NCBI GenBank assembly: GCA_040219275.1
Contig: JAVJSU010000039.1
Span: 296,599 to 360,598 of the forward strand
Origin: JAVJSU01 sp040219275
GTDB taxonomy: Bacteria; Chloroflexota; Anaerolineae; Aggregatilineales; Phototrophicaceae
Length of the DNA stretch: 64,000 nucleotides
Direction: 5' to 3'
Shown: one piece after another, positions 43,719 to 52,498 of the stretch
How the letters are laid out: every line of letters begins with the position of its first letter
Position numbering within the stretch: the first letter of the stretch is position 1
Notes under the pieces: model-generated
Databases searched by the model: none
What the model was told of the DNA's origin: nothing
Seen by the model: only the letters and a program-made list of their open reading frames with translations
Program-made: the position numbers and the translations under genes

Positions 43719-44573
43719 TTATGCCCGTTGTCTCAGCAAATAAAATGCGCGATGTCTGCCCGCCATAGTTTCATGCACAAAATCGACGACAACATACCCC
43801 TGCGCCATCAATTCCTGAAAAATCCCGCGGGTATGTTCGCGCCATGCCCGTGCTAGCCTCTCATCCCCGTTGATAATGTCGGGGAATTCCGGCGGGATTT
43901 CAACCAGCACAGCATTACCGTCAGGTTGTTCAAGCGTTTCTGCGGGTTGGGCGAATGTCGCTTGTGTTGTCGGATTGACGATCACCGCGCCGGATGCAAA
44001 TAAGCTCGCCAGAATGGGTTTTTCGCCATGCCCACTCACGCGTGTCTCAACATCTGCCGTTTTGATCCACCACTCTACCGCAAAGCGATCAGACGAGCCT
44101 AATGTCGACAGATTGCCACTATCGCCATACAGATTGACGATGTATTTGGGGCAAATCGCGCCGAGTTTACGCAAATTCAGGTGCGCGTTACGTGACAGCA
44201 ACGGGTCGAATGTCCACGAAACCAATTCCAACCCCTGCTTTATCGCCTGCTCACGTTGCGCCAGCTTAAGCGCATAGCCAATCCCCTGACTGCGATATTC
44301 CGGCAGGACAACCATGCGCTTGGATGCGATAAACAGTGTCTTCAGCGATCCATCTAGCGCGTCGTTATCCGCGCCGAGCAAGCCAATCAGCACGCCCACC
44401 ATGCGCTCGCCATCCATCGCCACCAGCACCTGCCCGCCATACGAGGCAATCGAAAACAGCATATGCGCGGGTACAACTGACTCCACATCTGTACCCCAAT
44501 AGACCTGCTGGAGCGTCACCGCATCGTACATCTCGGCAAGTTGGCGGAGCGGCTTAATCACAATCTCAGACAT
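43719..44573 (-). CDS. Predicted GNAT acyltransferase (COG3375-like)
   Basis: 284 residues from the ATG at 44573, preceded by GAGAGG; earlier codons are CTG-led and not used. The N-terminal 150 residues form a GNAT domain with VLVAMDGERMVGVLIGLLG, KRMVVLPEYRSQGIGYALKLA (acyl-CoA loop) and LVSWTFDPLLSRNAHLNL. A second region follows (DRFAVEWWI, PTTQATF). This resembles the large predicted GNAT group COG3375, whose members occur beside NSAR genes and, in Geobacillus, one such enzyme succinylates D-amino acids. It ends 31 bases before the racemase-like gene. Confidence 0.8.
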   Translation of the reverse strand: MSEIVIKPLRQLAEMYDAVTLQQVYWGTDVESVVPAHMLFSIASYGGQVLVAMDGERMVGVLIGLLGADNDALDGSLKTLFIASKRMVVLPEYRSQGIGYALKLAQREQAIKQGLELVSWTFDPLLSRNAHLNLRKLGAICPKYIVNLYGDSGNLSTLGSSDRFAVEWWIKTADVETRVSGHGEKPILASLFASGAVIVNPTTQATFAQPAETLEQPDGNAVLVEIPPEFPDIINGDERLARAWREHTRGIFQELMAQGYVVVDFVHETMAGRHRAFYLLRQRA

Positions 44574-44597
44574 CAGCACCTCTCAATTGCTAGGCGG

Positions 44598-45563
44598 CTA
44601 AATACCGCGTGGTCGGCGGCGAAACGTATACGCAAATGCGGAAAAGAAAAATCGCTTTTGTGGCAGATAGGTCAATAATGTATCCTCAAATCGGCGTGGA
44701 TGCACCCCATACATCTCGTACATATTGCCGACATGGGCTGTTCGGCTGGATGCAAGCAAATCCATCCACTGTTGCGTGAATAAAGATCGCCGGAACAGCC
44801 TTGCATACACGCCGATAATCGCCCGCAATAAATACGGCGGCACAGGGATCACCATGCGGTACATTCCCGTAACGCGCATCACCGTCTGAATCAAATCTTC
44901 CAGCGTGGTATATTCTAACCCGCCAATTTCAATCGTCTTATCAACCGAGTCAATCACTTCCAGACTACGATACAACGCCGTGATGAGATCATCCATGTAA
45001 ATCGGGTGCATAATCACTTCGCCACGTCCGGGCATCAGAAAAAAGACCGGATTCACGCTCAACATCATCGCAATATGGTTGATAAACGCGTCTTCCTGCC
45101 CATATACCAGACCGGAGCGAATAATCGTGTAGGCGATCCCGCTGTTACGAATCAGTTCTTCTTGCAACCCCTTAACGCGCAACAACGTAAACGCAGAAGA
45201 CGGCGCGGCACCCAGATGGCTCATCGTGATAATCCGCCCCACACGTGTAGAACGGGCAACATCAAGCAAGTTACGCGTCCCGACGATTTCCACGCGTTCT
45301 AGCTCACGCGGTCTACCCCACCATTGGGCGCTCTCCAGATGATAAATCGTATGCACGCCCGTAACCGCCCGGAACATTCCCTCATCATCGAGCAGGGATG
45401 CGTAAATGATCTCCGGCTGATTTTCACTCTCTGCCCACGGTAATGGGTTACGTCGCCGTGATTGATGTTCGGGGAGTAAACAGCGTACCGGATGCCCATG
45501 CGCCAGCAACTCGCGCACGAGATGCCGCCCGATGAAGCCTGTCGCTCCTGTAACTAAGATCAT
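44598..45563 (-). CDS. NAD(P)-binding extended SDR / NmrA-like protein
   Basis: 321 residues. The Rossmann motif TGATGFIGRHLVRELLAHG opens the protein; TIYHLESAQWWG, IITMSHLGAAPSSAFTLLRVKG and AYTIIRSGLVYG follow. The YxxxK motif of extended SDRs is replaced by FTLLRVK, so classical dehydrogenase activity is doubtful; this is typical of atypical or complex-I-subunit-like SDRs. A C-terminal hydrophobic stretch (VPPYLLRAIIGVYARLF) may touch the membrane. It is first in the six-gene operon. Confidence 0.8.
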   Translation of the reverse strand: MILVTGATGFIGRHLVRELLAHGHPVRCLLPEHQSRRRNPLPWAESENQPEIIYASLLDDEGMFRAVTGVHTIYHLESAQWWGRPRELERVEIVGTRNLLDVARSTRVGRIITMSHLGAAPSSAFTLLRVKGLQEELIRNSGIAYTIIRSGLVYGQEDAFINHIAMMLSVNPVFFLMPGRGEVIMHPIYMDDLITALYRSLEVIDSVDKTIEIGGLEYTTLEDLIQTVMRVTGMYRMVIPVPPYLLRAIIGVYARLFRRSLFTQQWMDLLASSRTAHVGNMYEMYGVHPRRFEDTLLTYLPQKRFFFSAFAYTFRRRPRGI

Positions 45564-45718
45564 GTGTGGAGGTTGCCTTTGTGTTCAAACATGACGCGAT
45601 ATTATAGCAGGCTTAAGACGGGATAAAACCGCTAGTTACGAATGGCGGTATGCAAATACAGGGGATGGTTTATAATGGGATGGAGCGTCCGTAACCGTCG
45701 AAGCGTATGGAGGATTGA

Positions 45719-46975
45719 GTGGAGCGACGGCGCGTAGTCATCACCGGAATGGGGATCGTCTGTCCTACAGGCAACTCGGTCAAAGAGGCGTGGAAAAACG
45801 CCGCTGACGGGGTAACGGGCATCGGTCCAATCACCCGATTTGAGACAACACAGCTTGAAAATCATTTCGGCGGAGAAGTCAAAAACTTTGACCCGAACGA
45901 AATTTTAGGTCGGCGTGAGGCACGGCGGACTGATCGCGTCACGCAGATGGCGCTTTATGCCGCAGAACAAGCCCTCACAGACTCCGGATTGGTCATCACA
46001 CCTGAAAATGAATATCGCGTAGGCGTTATCGTCGGCACAGGTATTGGTGGCGTAGCAACCCTCTATTCCAGCACCACCACCTATCTTCAACGCGGCGCAA
46101 AATCCGTTAGCCCTTTGCTCGTCCCGATGATGCTCCCTGATGCGGCATCCGGCAAAATTTCGATGGCATACGGCTTAAAAGGTCCAAATTTCGCCATTTC
46201 TACCGCGTGCGCCACCGGCAACAATTGCATCGGCGAGGCGTTAGAGATGATCCGTTATAATCGCGCTGATGTCATCCTTGCGGGCAGTTCAGAAGCGGCG
46301 CTAGAAGAATTGACCATCGCCGGCTTCAATAATATGACCGCCATTTCTCGCCGGAACGATGCGCCGAAACAAGCCTCCCGCCCGTTTGACCTTGAACGCG
46401 ACGGTTTCGTCGTGGCAGAAGGCGCGGCAGTGCTCGTCATGGAAGCACTCGATCATGCACTGGCACGTGGCGCAAAAATTTACGGTGAAGTGGTTGGCTA
46501 CGGACACACCTCGGACGCATTTCACGTCACCGCCCCGCTAGAAAGTGGCGAGGGCGCGGCAGTGGCGATTGAATTCGCCCTCAAGGATGCCAATATTAAA
46601 CCGGAAAAAATTGACTATATCAACGCACACGGTACCAGCACACCGCTCAATGACCGTAGTGAAACTCTCGCCATCAAAAAAGCCTTCGGTGAAATTGCCT
46701 ACGAAATTCCGATTAGCTCCACCAAATCGGTCACCGGGCATATTATGGGTGGCGCGGGCGCGGTAGAAGCAGTCTTTAGCATCATGGCAATCCGTGAGAG
46801 CTTCGTCCCGCCTACGGTCAATCTTGATTACCCTGACCCCGAATGTGACTTGAATTACACGCCCAATGTTGGCATTAAGCATGACATTGACTACGTGATG
46901 AGTAATTCGTTCGGCTTCGGTGGGCATAACGCAGTGTTGATTTTCGGTAAGTACTCTGCCAATGGCACAAAATAA
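45719..46975 (+). CDS. fabF: Beta-ketoacyl-ACP synthase II
   Basis: 418 residues from a GTG with GGAGG 5 bases upstream. The Cys-His-His triad of condensing enzymes is seen in ISTACATGNN (Cys164), INAHGTSTPLND and KSVTGHIMGGAGAVEA. It elongates acyl-ACP with malonyl-ACP in type II fatty acid synthesis. A TATAAT at 45671-45676 could be its -10, though no good -35 is found. fabH overlaps its end by 14 bases in another frame, so the two are coupled. No acpP, fabD or fabG gene is in the window. Confidence 0.95.
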   Translation: MERRRVVITGMGIVCPTGNSVKEAWKNAADGVTGIGPITRFETTQLENHFGGEVKNFDPNEILGRREARRTDRVTQMALYAAEQALTDSGLVITPENEYRVGVIVGTGIGGVATLYSSTTTYLQRGAKSVSPLLVPMMLPDAASGKISMAYGLKGPNFAISTACATGNNCIGEALEMIRYNRADVILAGSSEAALEELTIAGFNNMTAISRRNDAPKQASRPFDLERDGFVVAEGAAVLVMEALDHALARGAKIYGEVVGYGHTSDAFHVTAPLESGEGAAVAIEFALKDANIKPEKIDYINAHGTSTPLNDRSETLAIKKAFGEIAYEIPISSTKSVTGHIMGGAGAVEAVFSIMAIRESFVPPTVNLDYPDPECDLNYTPNVGIKHDIDYVMSNSFGFGGHNAVLIFGKYSANGTK

Positions 46976-48161
46976 TTCTCAAATACCCTATAGGCAACAC
47001 ATCTACGCCAATATCGTCGGCTGGGGAATGTACGTGCCAGAAACACGCCTCAGTAACGAAGATTTAGAGGCGATTCTCAACACCAGTGATGAGTGGATTC
47101 AATCGCGCACCGGCATCAAAGAACGGCGAATCGCGGCAGAAAGAGAAGTCACTTCTACGATGGGGCTAAAAGCGGCGCAACAGGCACTCACCGTCACCCG
47201 CATCCTGCCGGAGGACCTCGATATGATTATCGTCGCCACCTGCACGCCGGATAACGCCTTCCCTAGCACCGCTAGTTTGATTCAGAATTGGCTAGGCGCG
47301 AACCGTGCCGCCGCCTTTGATCTCAGCGCGGCATGTTCAGGCTTCGTTTATGCGGTCAATATGGCGGCACAGGCGATCCGTTCCGGCAGTATCAAGACGG
47401 CGGTGGTCATCGGGTCGGAAACCATGAGCCGTGTGATGGATTGGCAAGATCGCGCCACATCGATTCTTTTCGGTGATGGTGCGGGCGCGGTTGTTCTGCA
47501 AGCCAGCACCGAAGAAGGCGGCGTGCTCTCCGCTGTCTTGCGCTCCGATGGCGCAGGCTATGATCTGCTCGGCTTGCCGTTGATGGACTCGCCCTACAAC
47601 AACAATCACAAATTGCGGAAGATGTTCATGATCGGCGGTGAAGTCTTCAAATTTGCCACCCGCGTCATCACCGAATCCGTCACGGAAGCCGTCTATAAAG
47701 CAGGCATCACACTCGATGATGTTGCGCTGGTTATCCCACATCAAGCCAATGATCGCATCCTGATGGCGGCGGCGCGTAGCCTGAATATGGATAAAGACAA
47801 ATTTATGAGCAATGTCGAACGCTACGGCAACACCTCCGCCGCGTCGATCCCGATTGCTCTCTGTGAAGCGGTGCAGGAAGGGCGCATACAGGAAGGCGAT
47901 TATATTGTCCTCGTCGGCTTCGGCGGTGGCTTAAGTTGGGGCGCAGTTGTCATTCGTTGGCGCGTCCCCAGACCAGAAAATGTTCAGGGCAGTCGTGTCG
48001 CGCAGTCACGTCGTCGGGTCAGCTATTTGCGGGCGCGTCTACGGGATCGTTGGCGCTATTGGCGACGCAGGCTCAGTTCCACATTCAGCCGTATCCGTCC
48101 TAACTATGGGCGCATCCCCCGCCTGCGTTCAAAAATCGACGAATACGACTTCGATGATTAG
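46962..48161 (+). CDS. fabH: Beta-ketoacyl-ACP synthase III with an arginine-rich C-terminal tail
   Basis: 399 residues; the family norm is about 320-335. The catalytic triad is Cys125 (LSAACSGFVYAV), His260 (VIPHQANDRIL) and Asn290 (VERYGNTSAAS). The canonical end is GFGGGLSWGAVVIRW near residue 333. A tail of about 65 residues follows, with 19 Arg in roughly 50 positions (RRRVSYLRARLRDRW, YWRRRL) and an acidic end EYDFDD. It starts fatty acid synthesis by joining acetyl-CoA to malonyl-ACP. The tail is in frame without disruption and could bind membrane phosphate, nucleic acid or acidic ACP. A terminator-like hairpin belonging to the converging gene follows. Confidence 0.93.
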   Translation: MAQNNSQIPYRQHIYANIVGWGMYVPETRLSNEDLEAILNTSDEWIQSRTGIKERRIAAEREVTSTMGLKAAQQALTVTRILPEDLDMIIVATCTPDNAFPSTASLIQNWLGANRAAAFDLSAACSGFVYAVNMAAQAIRSGSIKTAVVIGSETMSRVMDWQDRATSILFGDGAGAVVLQASTEEGGVLSAVLRSDGAGYDLLGLPLMDSPYNNNHKLRKMFMIGGEVFKFATRVITESVTEAVYKAGITLDDVALVIPHQANDRILMAAARSLNMDKDKFMSNVERYGNTSAASIPIALCEAVQEGRIQEGDYIVLVGFGGGLSWGAVVIRWRVPRPENVQGSRVAQSRRRVSYLRARLRDRWRYWRRRLSSTFSRIRPNYGRIPRLRSKIDEYDFDD

Positions 48162-48182
48162 GTAGAACAGGTGATTATGCAA

Positions 48183-48216
48183 CAAAAAAGTGATGGACGA
48201 CAACCGCCCATCACTT
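48183..48216 (-). terminator. Intrinsic terminator of the zinc peptidase gene
   Basis: AAGTGATGG and CCATCACTT form a perfect 9-base stem with an 11-base loop, followed on the minus strand by a six-T run. It lies 34 bases after the stop at 48250 and 22 after fabH. Confidence 0.85.
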
Positions 48217-48249
48217 CAAACTTCTTACTTACCGCTTCTAACTTGCCAA

Positions 48250-48939
48250 TCAGTTCCGACGTTGCAACAAACTGATGTAATACAGCAGGGTCAGCAATGA
48301 AGTCAGGAACGCCGCAACATAAGTCATCGCCGCCGCCGTCAGAATTTGTCGTGAGCCGGTAACATCCTGCGAAGTCGTTGCTAATCCAGCTTCTTGCAGT
48401 AACTTCAACCCGCGCCGACTTGCATCGAATTCCACGGGCAGGGTCAGCAAACTAAACACCACGACCACGCTGAAAAATATGATGCCTAAGGTTAGCAATC
48501 CCGTCGCGTTGAACAAAAGCCCCGCCACAATCAACCCGTAAGAAATCGATGGACTCAAGCGCATGGCAGGCACAAGAAAGCTCCGCATCGCAATCAACGG
48601 TGATTTTTCCTGATATTGCTGAGCATGACCCAATTCATGCGCGATAATCGCCATCGCGGCAACAGAGGGCTTGGTCGCCACATCCTGAGAAATACGCACG
48701 ACGTTATCAGCCGGGTCGAAATGATCGGACATCTGTCCGGCAACACTCTCAAACCGCACCGCAGTCAATCCGGCACTTTGTTTGATGCGCTCCCCGATGC
48801 TCACACCCGTCATGCCTAAGCCGTTGCGGGTATTTCCCCACTTTTGAAATGCTGAAGATACCCAGAGTTGCGCCAAACCCGACAGAACAATCGTCGGTAA
48901 CAGCACCAAAATCAGGTAATTGGTATCAAAGAAGAACAC
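48250..48939 (-). CDS. Membrane zinc metallopeptidase (YugP type)
   Basis: 229 residues with a first hydrophobic helix (NYLILVLLPTIVLSGLAQLW), two central ones (about 125-185) and a last one. The zinc motif HELGH is in IIAHELGHAQQYQE; the sequence YLILVLLP...RSFLVPAMRLSPSISYGLIVAG and FDASRRGLKLLQ are typical of the neutral zinc metallopeptidase family PF04298. It is a membrane protein with unknown substrates. It is monocistronic with its own terminator. Confidence 0.9.
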   Translation of the reverse strand: MFFFDTNYLILVLLPTIVLSGLAQLWVSSAFQKWGNTRNGLGMTGVSIGERIKQSAGLTAVRFESVAGQMSDHFDPADNVVRISQDVATKPSVAAMAIIAHELGHAQQYQEKSPLIAMRSFLVPAMRLSPSISYGLIVAGLLFNATGLLTLGIIFFSVVVVFSLLTLPVEFDASRRGLKLLQEAGLATTSQDVTGSRQILTAAAMTYVAAFLTSLLTLLYYISLLQRRN

Positions 48940-49044
48940 GTTTTTCCCACTCCTTGAGAATTTTAGAGCAATTTATACCCTACAGTGTACCCAAATTGCA
49001 TTAGAAACACGGCAGAAAAGTGTAAATTCCGATTAAATTCTTGA

Positions 49045-49938
49045 TTAATACGCCGCAACATTGCCGAGGGTTGCGGTCAATCCCTCGCGCGTGTTCAACG
49101 CTATCGGCAACAAACGATTATCCAGCAAACGCGGCTTACCGATCTGCACGGTCAGCGACAACAACATAGGGGTGTGCGTGGCTACATCCAATTCTTGCAA
49201 AGTCACCGCATCCGCCACAGAAAAATACTCCGGTTTAGCGAGTGCGTCCATAGTCACAACGTCCTGCATCACACTCAACAAAACATCCGGCGCACGCTCA
49301 CCCTGTTCATAGGCTTCACCCGCCGCCACCAATGCCCGATTCAACACCGTCGCTGATTGCCGTTCCGCGTGCGTCAAATACACATTACGCGAACTCATCG
49401 CCAACCCATCGGCTTCCCGTTGCGTGGGGATAACGGCGATCTCCAACGGAAAGTTCAAATCCGCCACCATTCGCCGGATGACAACGACCTGCTGTGCATC
49501 TTTCTGCCCGAAATACGCGGTGGTCGGCTGAGTGAGGTTGAATAACTTACTCACAATCGTCGTCACTCCGCGAAAATGCCCCGGACGATGCGCTCCTTCC
49601 AAACCTTGCGTTACCTGCTCCACGGTGATATATGTCTGAAAGCCATCAGGATACATCATCGCGGGCGTGGGCGTGAAAACAATATCGACCCCTGCTGCTT
49701 CAAATTTTGCGAGATCACCGTCCAGATCACGCGGATAGGCGCTCAGGTCTTCATTAGCGGCAAATTGCGTTGGATTCACAAAAATGGTGGCGATCACCGA
49801 GTCGTTATCGGCGCGGGCGGCATCCACCAGAGACATATGCCCCTGATGCAACGCGCCCATCGTCGGCACCAGTCCAACGCGCCCCATTAGGTCACGCCTT
49901 GCCTGTCGTAAGTCGCTCAGACTATCAATAATCTGCAT
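49045..49938 (-). CDS. panC: Pantothenate synthetase
   Basis: 297 residues. It joins pantoate and beta-alanine using ATP. Motifs are VPTMGALHQGHMSLV (HxGH), IFVNPTQFAANEDLSAYPRD, GHFRGVTTIVSKLFN, YFGQKDAQQVVVIRRM and AMSSRNVYL. The last gene of the operon, it starts 9 bases after panB. Confidence 0.96.
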   Translation of the reverse strand: MQIIDSLSDLRQARRDLMGRVGLVPTMGALHQGHMSLVDAARADNDSVIATIFVNPTQFAANEDLSAYPRDLDGDLAKFEAAGVDIVFTPTPAMMYPDGFQTYITVEQVTQGLEGAHRPGHFRGVTTIVSKLFNLTQPTTAYFGQKDAQQVVVIRRMVADLNFPLEIAVIPTQREADGLAMSSRNVYLTHAERQSATVLNRALVAAGEAYEQGERAPDVLLSVMQDVVTMDALAKPEYFSVADAVTLQELDVATHTPMLLSLTVQIGKPRLLDNRLLPIALNTREGLTATLGNVAAY

Positions 49939-49947
49939 GGGTTCGCT

Positions 49948-50793
49948 CTATGCTCTGGTAAATTCAGCACGCAAAACGGCAATCACGTCGTCGGACATCG
50001 TGAAGCTATTTTCCGGTGTGGGGAAGGTTTGCGCTTTCACTTCATCCGCATATTGCGCGATTCCCTCCCGCATCATCTCGCCTACCTGCCGATATTGTTT
50101 GGCGTGGCGGGGTAAAAATTGGTCAAACAGCGCCAGAATATCGTGGAAGACCTGAACCTGCCCATCACACCCTACACCTGCCCCGATGCCAATCGTCGGG
50201 ATGTCCAACAAATCGGTAATCAACTGAGAAAGTGGCGCGGGGACAAGTTCCAACACAACCGCAAACGCACCCGCCGCTTGCAATGCCAGCGCATCACGGA
50301 TCAAATGGCGCGCCGGGTCAAGATCACGCCCTTGAACCCGAAAACCACCAAATTGATTGACGCTCTGCGGGGTTAAGCCAATGTGTGCCATCACCGGAAT
50401 ACCTGCCTTGACGATGCGTTCGATGGTCGGAGCCATAAACGCTCCACCTTCCAGTTTCACACAACTTACATCACCTTCTTGCATCAATCGTGCCGCGTTG
50501 GTCATGGCTTGTTCCGGGGAGATGCTATACGTCATAAAAGGCAAATCGCCGACAATCAGCGGTTTCGTTGTCACACGGGAAACAATCTCACAGTGATAAA
50601 TCATGTGCTCCAGCGTCACCGGAATCGTCGATGTATGTCCTTGCACCACCATGCCCAGCGTATCACCAACGAGCAACATCGGCACCCCTACCGCCTCGCT
50701 TATCTGTGCGCTCGTCGCGTCATAAGCCGTGAGCATCACAATCGGCTCATGGTTCGTTTTCATCTTCTGTATATCGCGTATCGTCAATCGCAT
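49948..50793 (-). CDS. panB: Ketopantoate hydroxymethyltransferase
   Basis: 281 residues. It transfers a hydroxymethyl group to ketoisovalerate for pantothenate synthesis. Motifs are MLTAYDATSAQISEAVGVPM, LVGDTLGMVVQGHTSTIPVT, KLEGGAFMAPTIERI, GIPVMAHIGLTPQSVNQFGG and PTIGIGAGVGCDGQVQVFHD. It lies 16 bases after the DUF2520 gene. panD and a recognisable panE are not in the window. Confidence 0.96.
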   Translation of the reverse strand: MRLTIRDIQKMKTNHEPIVMLTAYDATSAQISEAVGVPMLLVGDTLGMVVQGHTSTIPVTLEHMIYHCEIVSRVTTKPLIVGDLPFMTYSISPEQAMTNAARLMQEGDVSCVKLEGGAFMAPTIERIVKAGIPVMAHIGLTPQSVNQFGGFRVQGRDLDPARHLIRDALALQAAGAFAVVLELVPAPLSQLITDLLDIPTIGIGAGVGCDGQVQVFHDILALFDQFLPRHAKQYRQVGEMMREGIAQYADEVKAQTFPTPENSFTMSDDVIAVLRAEFTRA

Positions 50794-50809
50794 GAACGCA
50801 GTCCTGAGT

Positions 50810-51688
50810 TTAAGTTTGTATTTTTAACAAAGTTTCAATTGTGTCTGTATCTACGCCACGCGCATCCAGCATCGGGTAAGATAAGCGTGCTAGCTGACTA
50901 TATACATCCAGCAAACGCGAATCAATATCGGCGAGAGCGTTCATATGCGCTTCTAATGTCCCAACATCGGCACGAACCAGCGGTCCGGTCAGCGCATTCG
51001 GAATCCCCTGTTCACGCAAATTACCTACTGTTGCCTGCATGAGTGGATTGAGCGCGGCATTAGCAGTCTGCGTTGTCGCGCCCATTTGCATCAGCAACTT
51101 TTCGGCAATCGCATACAGCGTAACCGTATAATTACTCGCAATCACCAGCGCGGCATGATACTGCGCCTTGCCTCCTGCGGGAATATCAATCACTACGCCA
51201 CCAAGCACAGCCACCAGCGCAAACAGCCAATCCCGCAAAACAACATCTTGTGCTTCTACCGCAAACGCCACACCCTGTAACGACTGCGGGATATGCTCTG
51301 CATCTGTAAACGGAAACGCCGGATGCAAACTCCCCGTCATCGCGCCACTATCCGCTAATGTCGCCAGCGCCGTTCGATCCCGTGAGCCAGACGTATGAAT
51401 AATTGCCTTGTTTTGGAGTCGCTCACCCGCCAACTGATTTGCTATGTCCTCTGCTAACGGCGCAATCACATCATCCGGTACCGTGAGCAATGTTAAGTCT
51501 GATTTTTGAACAACCTCTAACGCCGAATTCGCAACCTCTGCCCGCACCAATAACGCCAGACCTTCGGCATGTTCCCGTTGAGGGCTATAGACCGCGCACA
51601 CATCACATCCCGCCTCATGCCACAGACGCGCCAGCGAAGACCCCACCTTGCCCGCGCCGATAATGCCAATCGTTGGTAAGTTCGTCAT
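50810..51688 (-). CDS. DUF2520-type Rossmann protein, candidate ketopantoate reductase
   Basis: 292 residues from the ATG at 51688. The N-terminal Rossmann domain has IGIIGAGKVGSSLARLWHEAG and VYSPQREHAE; the central region has LLTVPDDVIAPLAEDI, IHTSGSRD and GSLHPAFPF, all hallmarks of the DUF2520 family. The C-terminal helical domain has YHAALVIASNYTVTLYAIAEKLL and GPLVRADVGTLEAHM. These proteins resemble ketopantoate reductase and NADP:F420 reductase folds and often sit beside panB and panC. Here it directly precedes panB and no classical panE is present, which suggests it reduces ketopantoate. That is inference. Confidence 0.88.
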   Translation of the reverse strand: MTNLPTIGIIGAGKVGSSLARLWHEAGCDVCAVYSPQREHAEGLALLVRAEVANSALEVVQKSDLTLLTVPDDVIAPLAEDIANQLAGERLQNKAIIHTSGSRDRTALATLADSGAMTGSLHPAFPFTDAEHIPQSLQGVAFAVEAQDVVLRDWLFALVAVLGGVVIDIPAGGKAQYHAALVIASNYTVTLYAIAEKLLMQMGATTQTANAALNPLMQATVGNLREQGIPNALTGPLVRADVGTLEAHMNALADIDSRLLDVYSQLARLSYPMLDARGVDTDTIETLLKIQT

Positions 51689-51691
51689 CAA

Positions 51692-52498
51692 TTAGCCACC
51701 CAGCGGCGTTGGAGTCGGGATCGGTGGCGAGATTTCGATATTCACGAGGCAACTTGCCCGCAACACATCGTTAATATCGAACACCATCAACCGCATCTGA
51801 TACATCCCCGGCTCACTTTGAAACGGCGCAGGGTTAAATTGCGACAGATTACCCATTTCCGTGACCGGAGACGCGCCAACATCTAGCTGTGCGAAAATAA
51901 AAGTATCGTTAGGTCCGGGTCGCCCAATTTCCAGCTTATATTGTGAGAAATTATCAACGAACGCCGTCCCACGCACCTCAATCGGCTGGAAAACCCGCAT
52001 CCCATTTACAGGAATTTCTAGCATCGCATTTTCAGTCTCACAGCCAGACGGATCATCCACATCCGGCAGAATAGTCCCAACCGGAGTCGGTGTGAGCGTC
52101 GGCGTGATAAAAATCACCGCTTCATCCTGTGGACCGAGATCAATCCCGCTGGAATCAATATCGAGTGCCTCTAAAACAGCAGGCGGTGTAGGTGTAGAAA
52201 ATGTGCCGTCCACCACCTGCACGGTCATCAACTCATTCATCTGCAAATCTTCACGCACGGACGGCGCAACCACGCTACGAACGCCATTCACCGCCAGACC
52301 AAGCTCGATCAGCAGAAAAATCGCCATCACCGCCCCGCCCCGCCGATCTTTCGCAAGGTCGCGCTCTAATCTGAAGGCGCTCGCTCGCAAATCAGAGGTA
52401 GCGCTCGCCCAGCGGTACAGGTAAAAAACGACCGCCGCACCAATGAAGAGATACCATGCGATTGCGGTCTGTTCAATGAAAAAGACAAATGCAGACAT
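51692..52498 (-). CDS. Membrane protein of unknown function with beta-sandwich-like outer part
   Basis: 268 residues. Two hydrophobic helices (about 12-30 and 56-75) flank a basic loop (RLERDLAKDRRGG). The rest is an outer domain, opening with a TPTLTPTP linker and holding two Cys (CETENAMLEIPVNGMRVF, ASCLVNIEI) and a strand-rich pattern (EVRGTAFVDNFSQYKLEIG). It ends in Pro/Thr. Its start overlaps the nucleoside phosphorylase stop by one base (TAATG), so it is coupled to it. No family is recognised. Confidence 0.7.
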   Translation of the reverse strand: MSAFVFFIEQTAIAWYLFIGAAVVFYLYRWASATSDLRASAFRLERDLAKDRRGGAVMAIFLLIELGLAVNGVRSVVAPSVREDLQMNELMTVQVVDGTFSTPTPPAVLEALDIDSSGIDLGPQDEAVIFITPTLTPTPVGTILPDVDDPSGCETENAMLEIPVNGMRVFQPIEVRGTAFVDNFSQYKLEIGRPGPNDTFIFAQLDVGASPVTEMGNLSQFNPAPFQSEPGMYQMRLMVFDINDVLRASCLVNIEISPPIPTPTPLGG

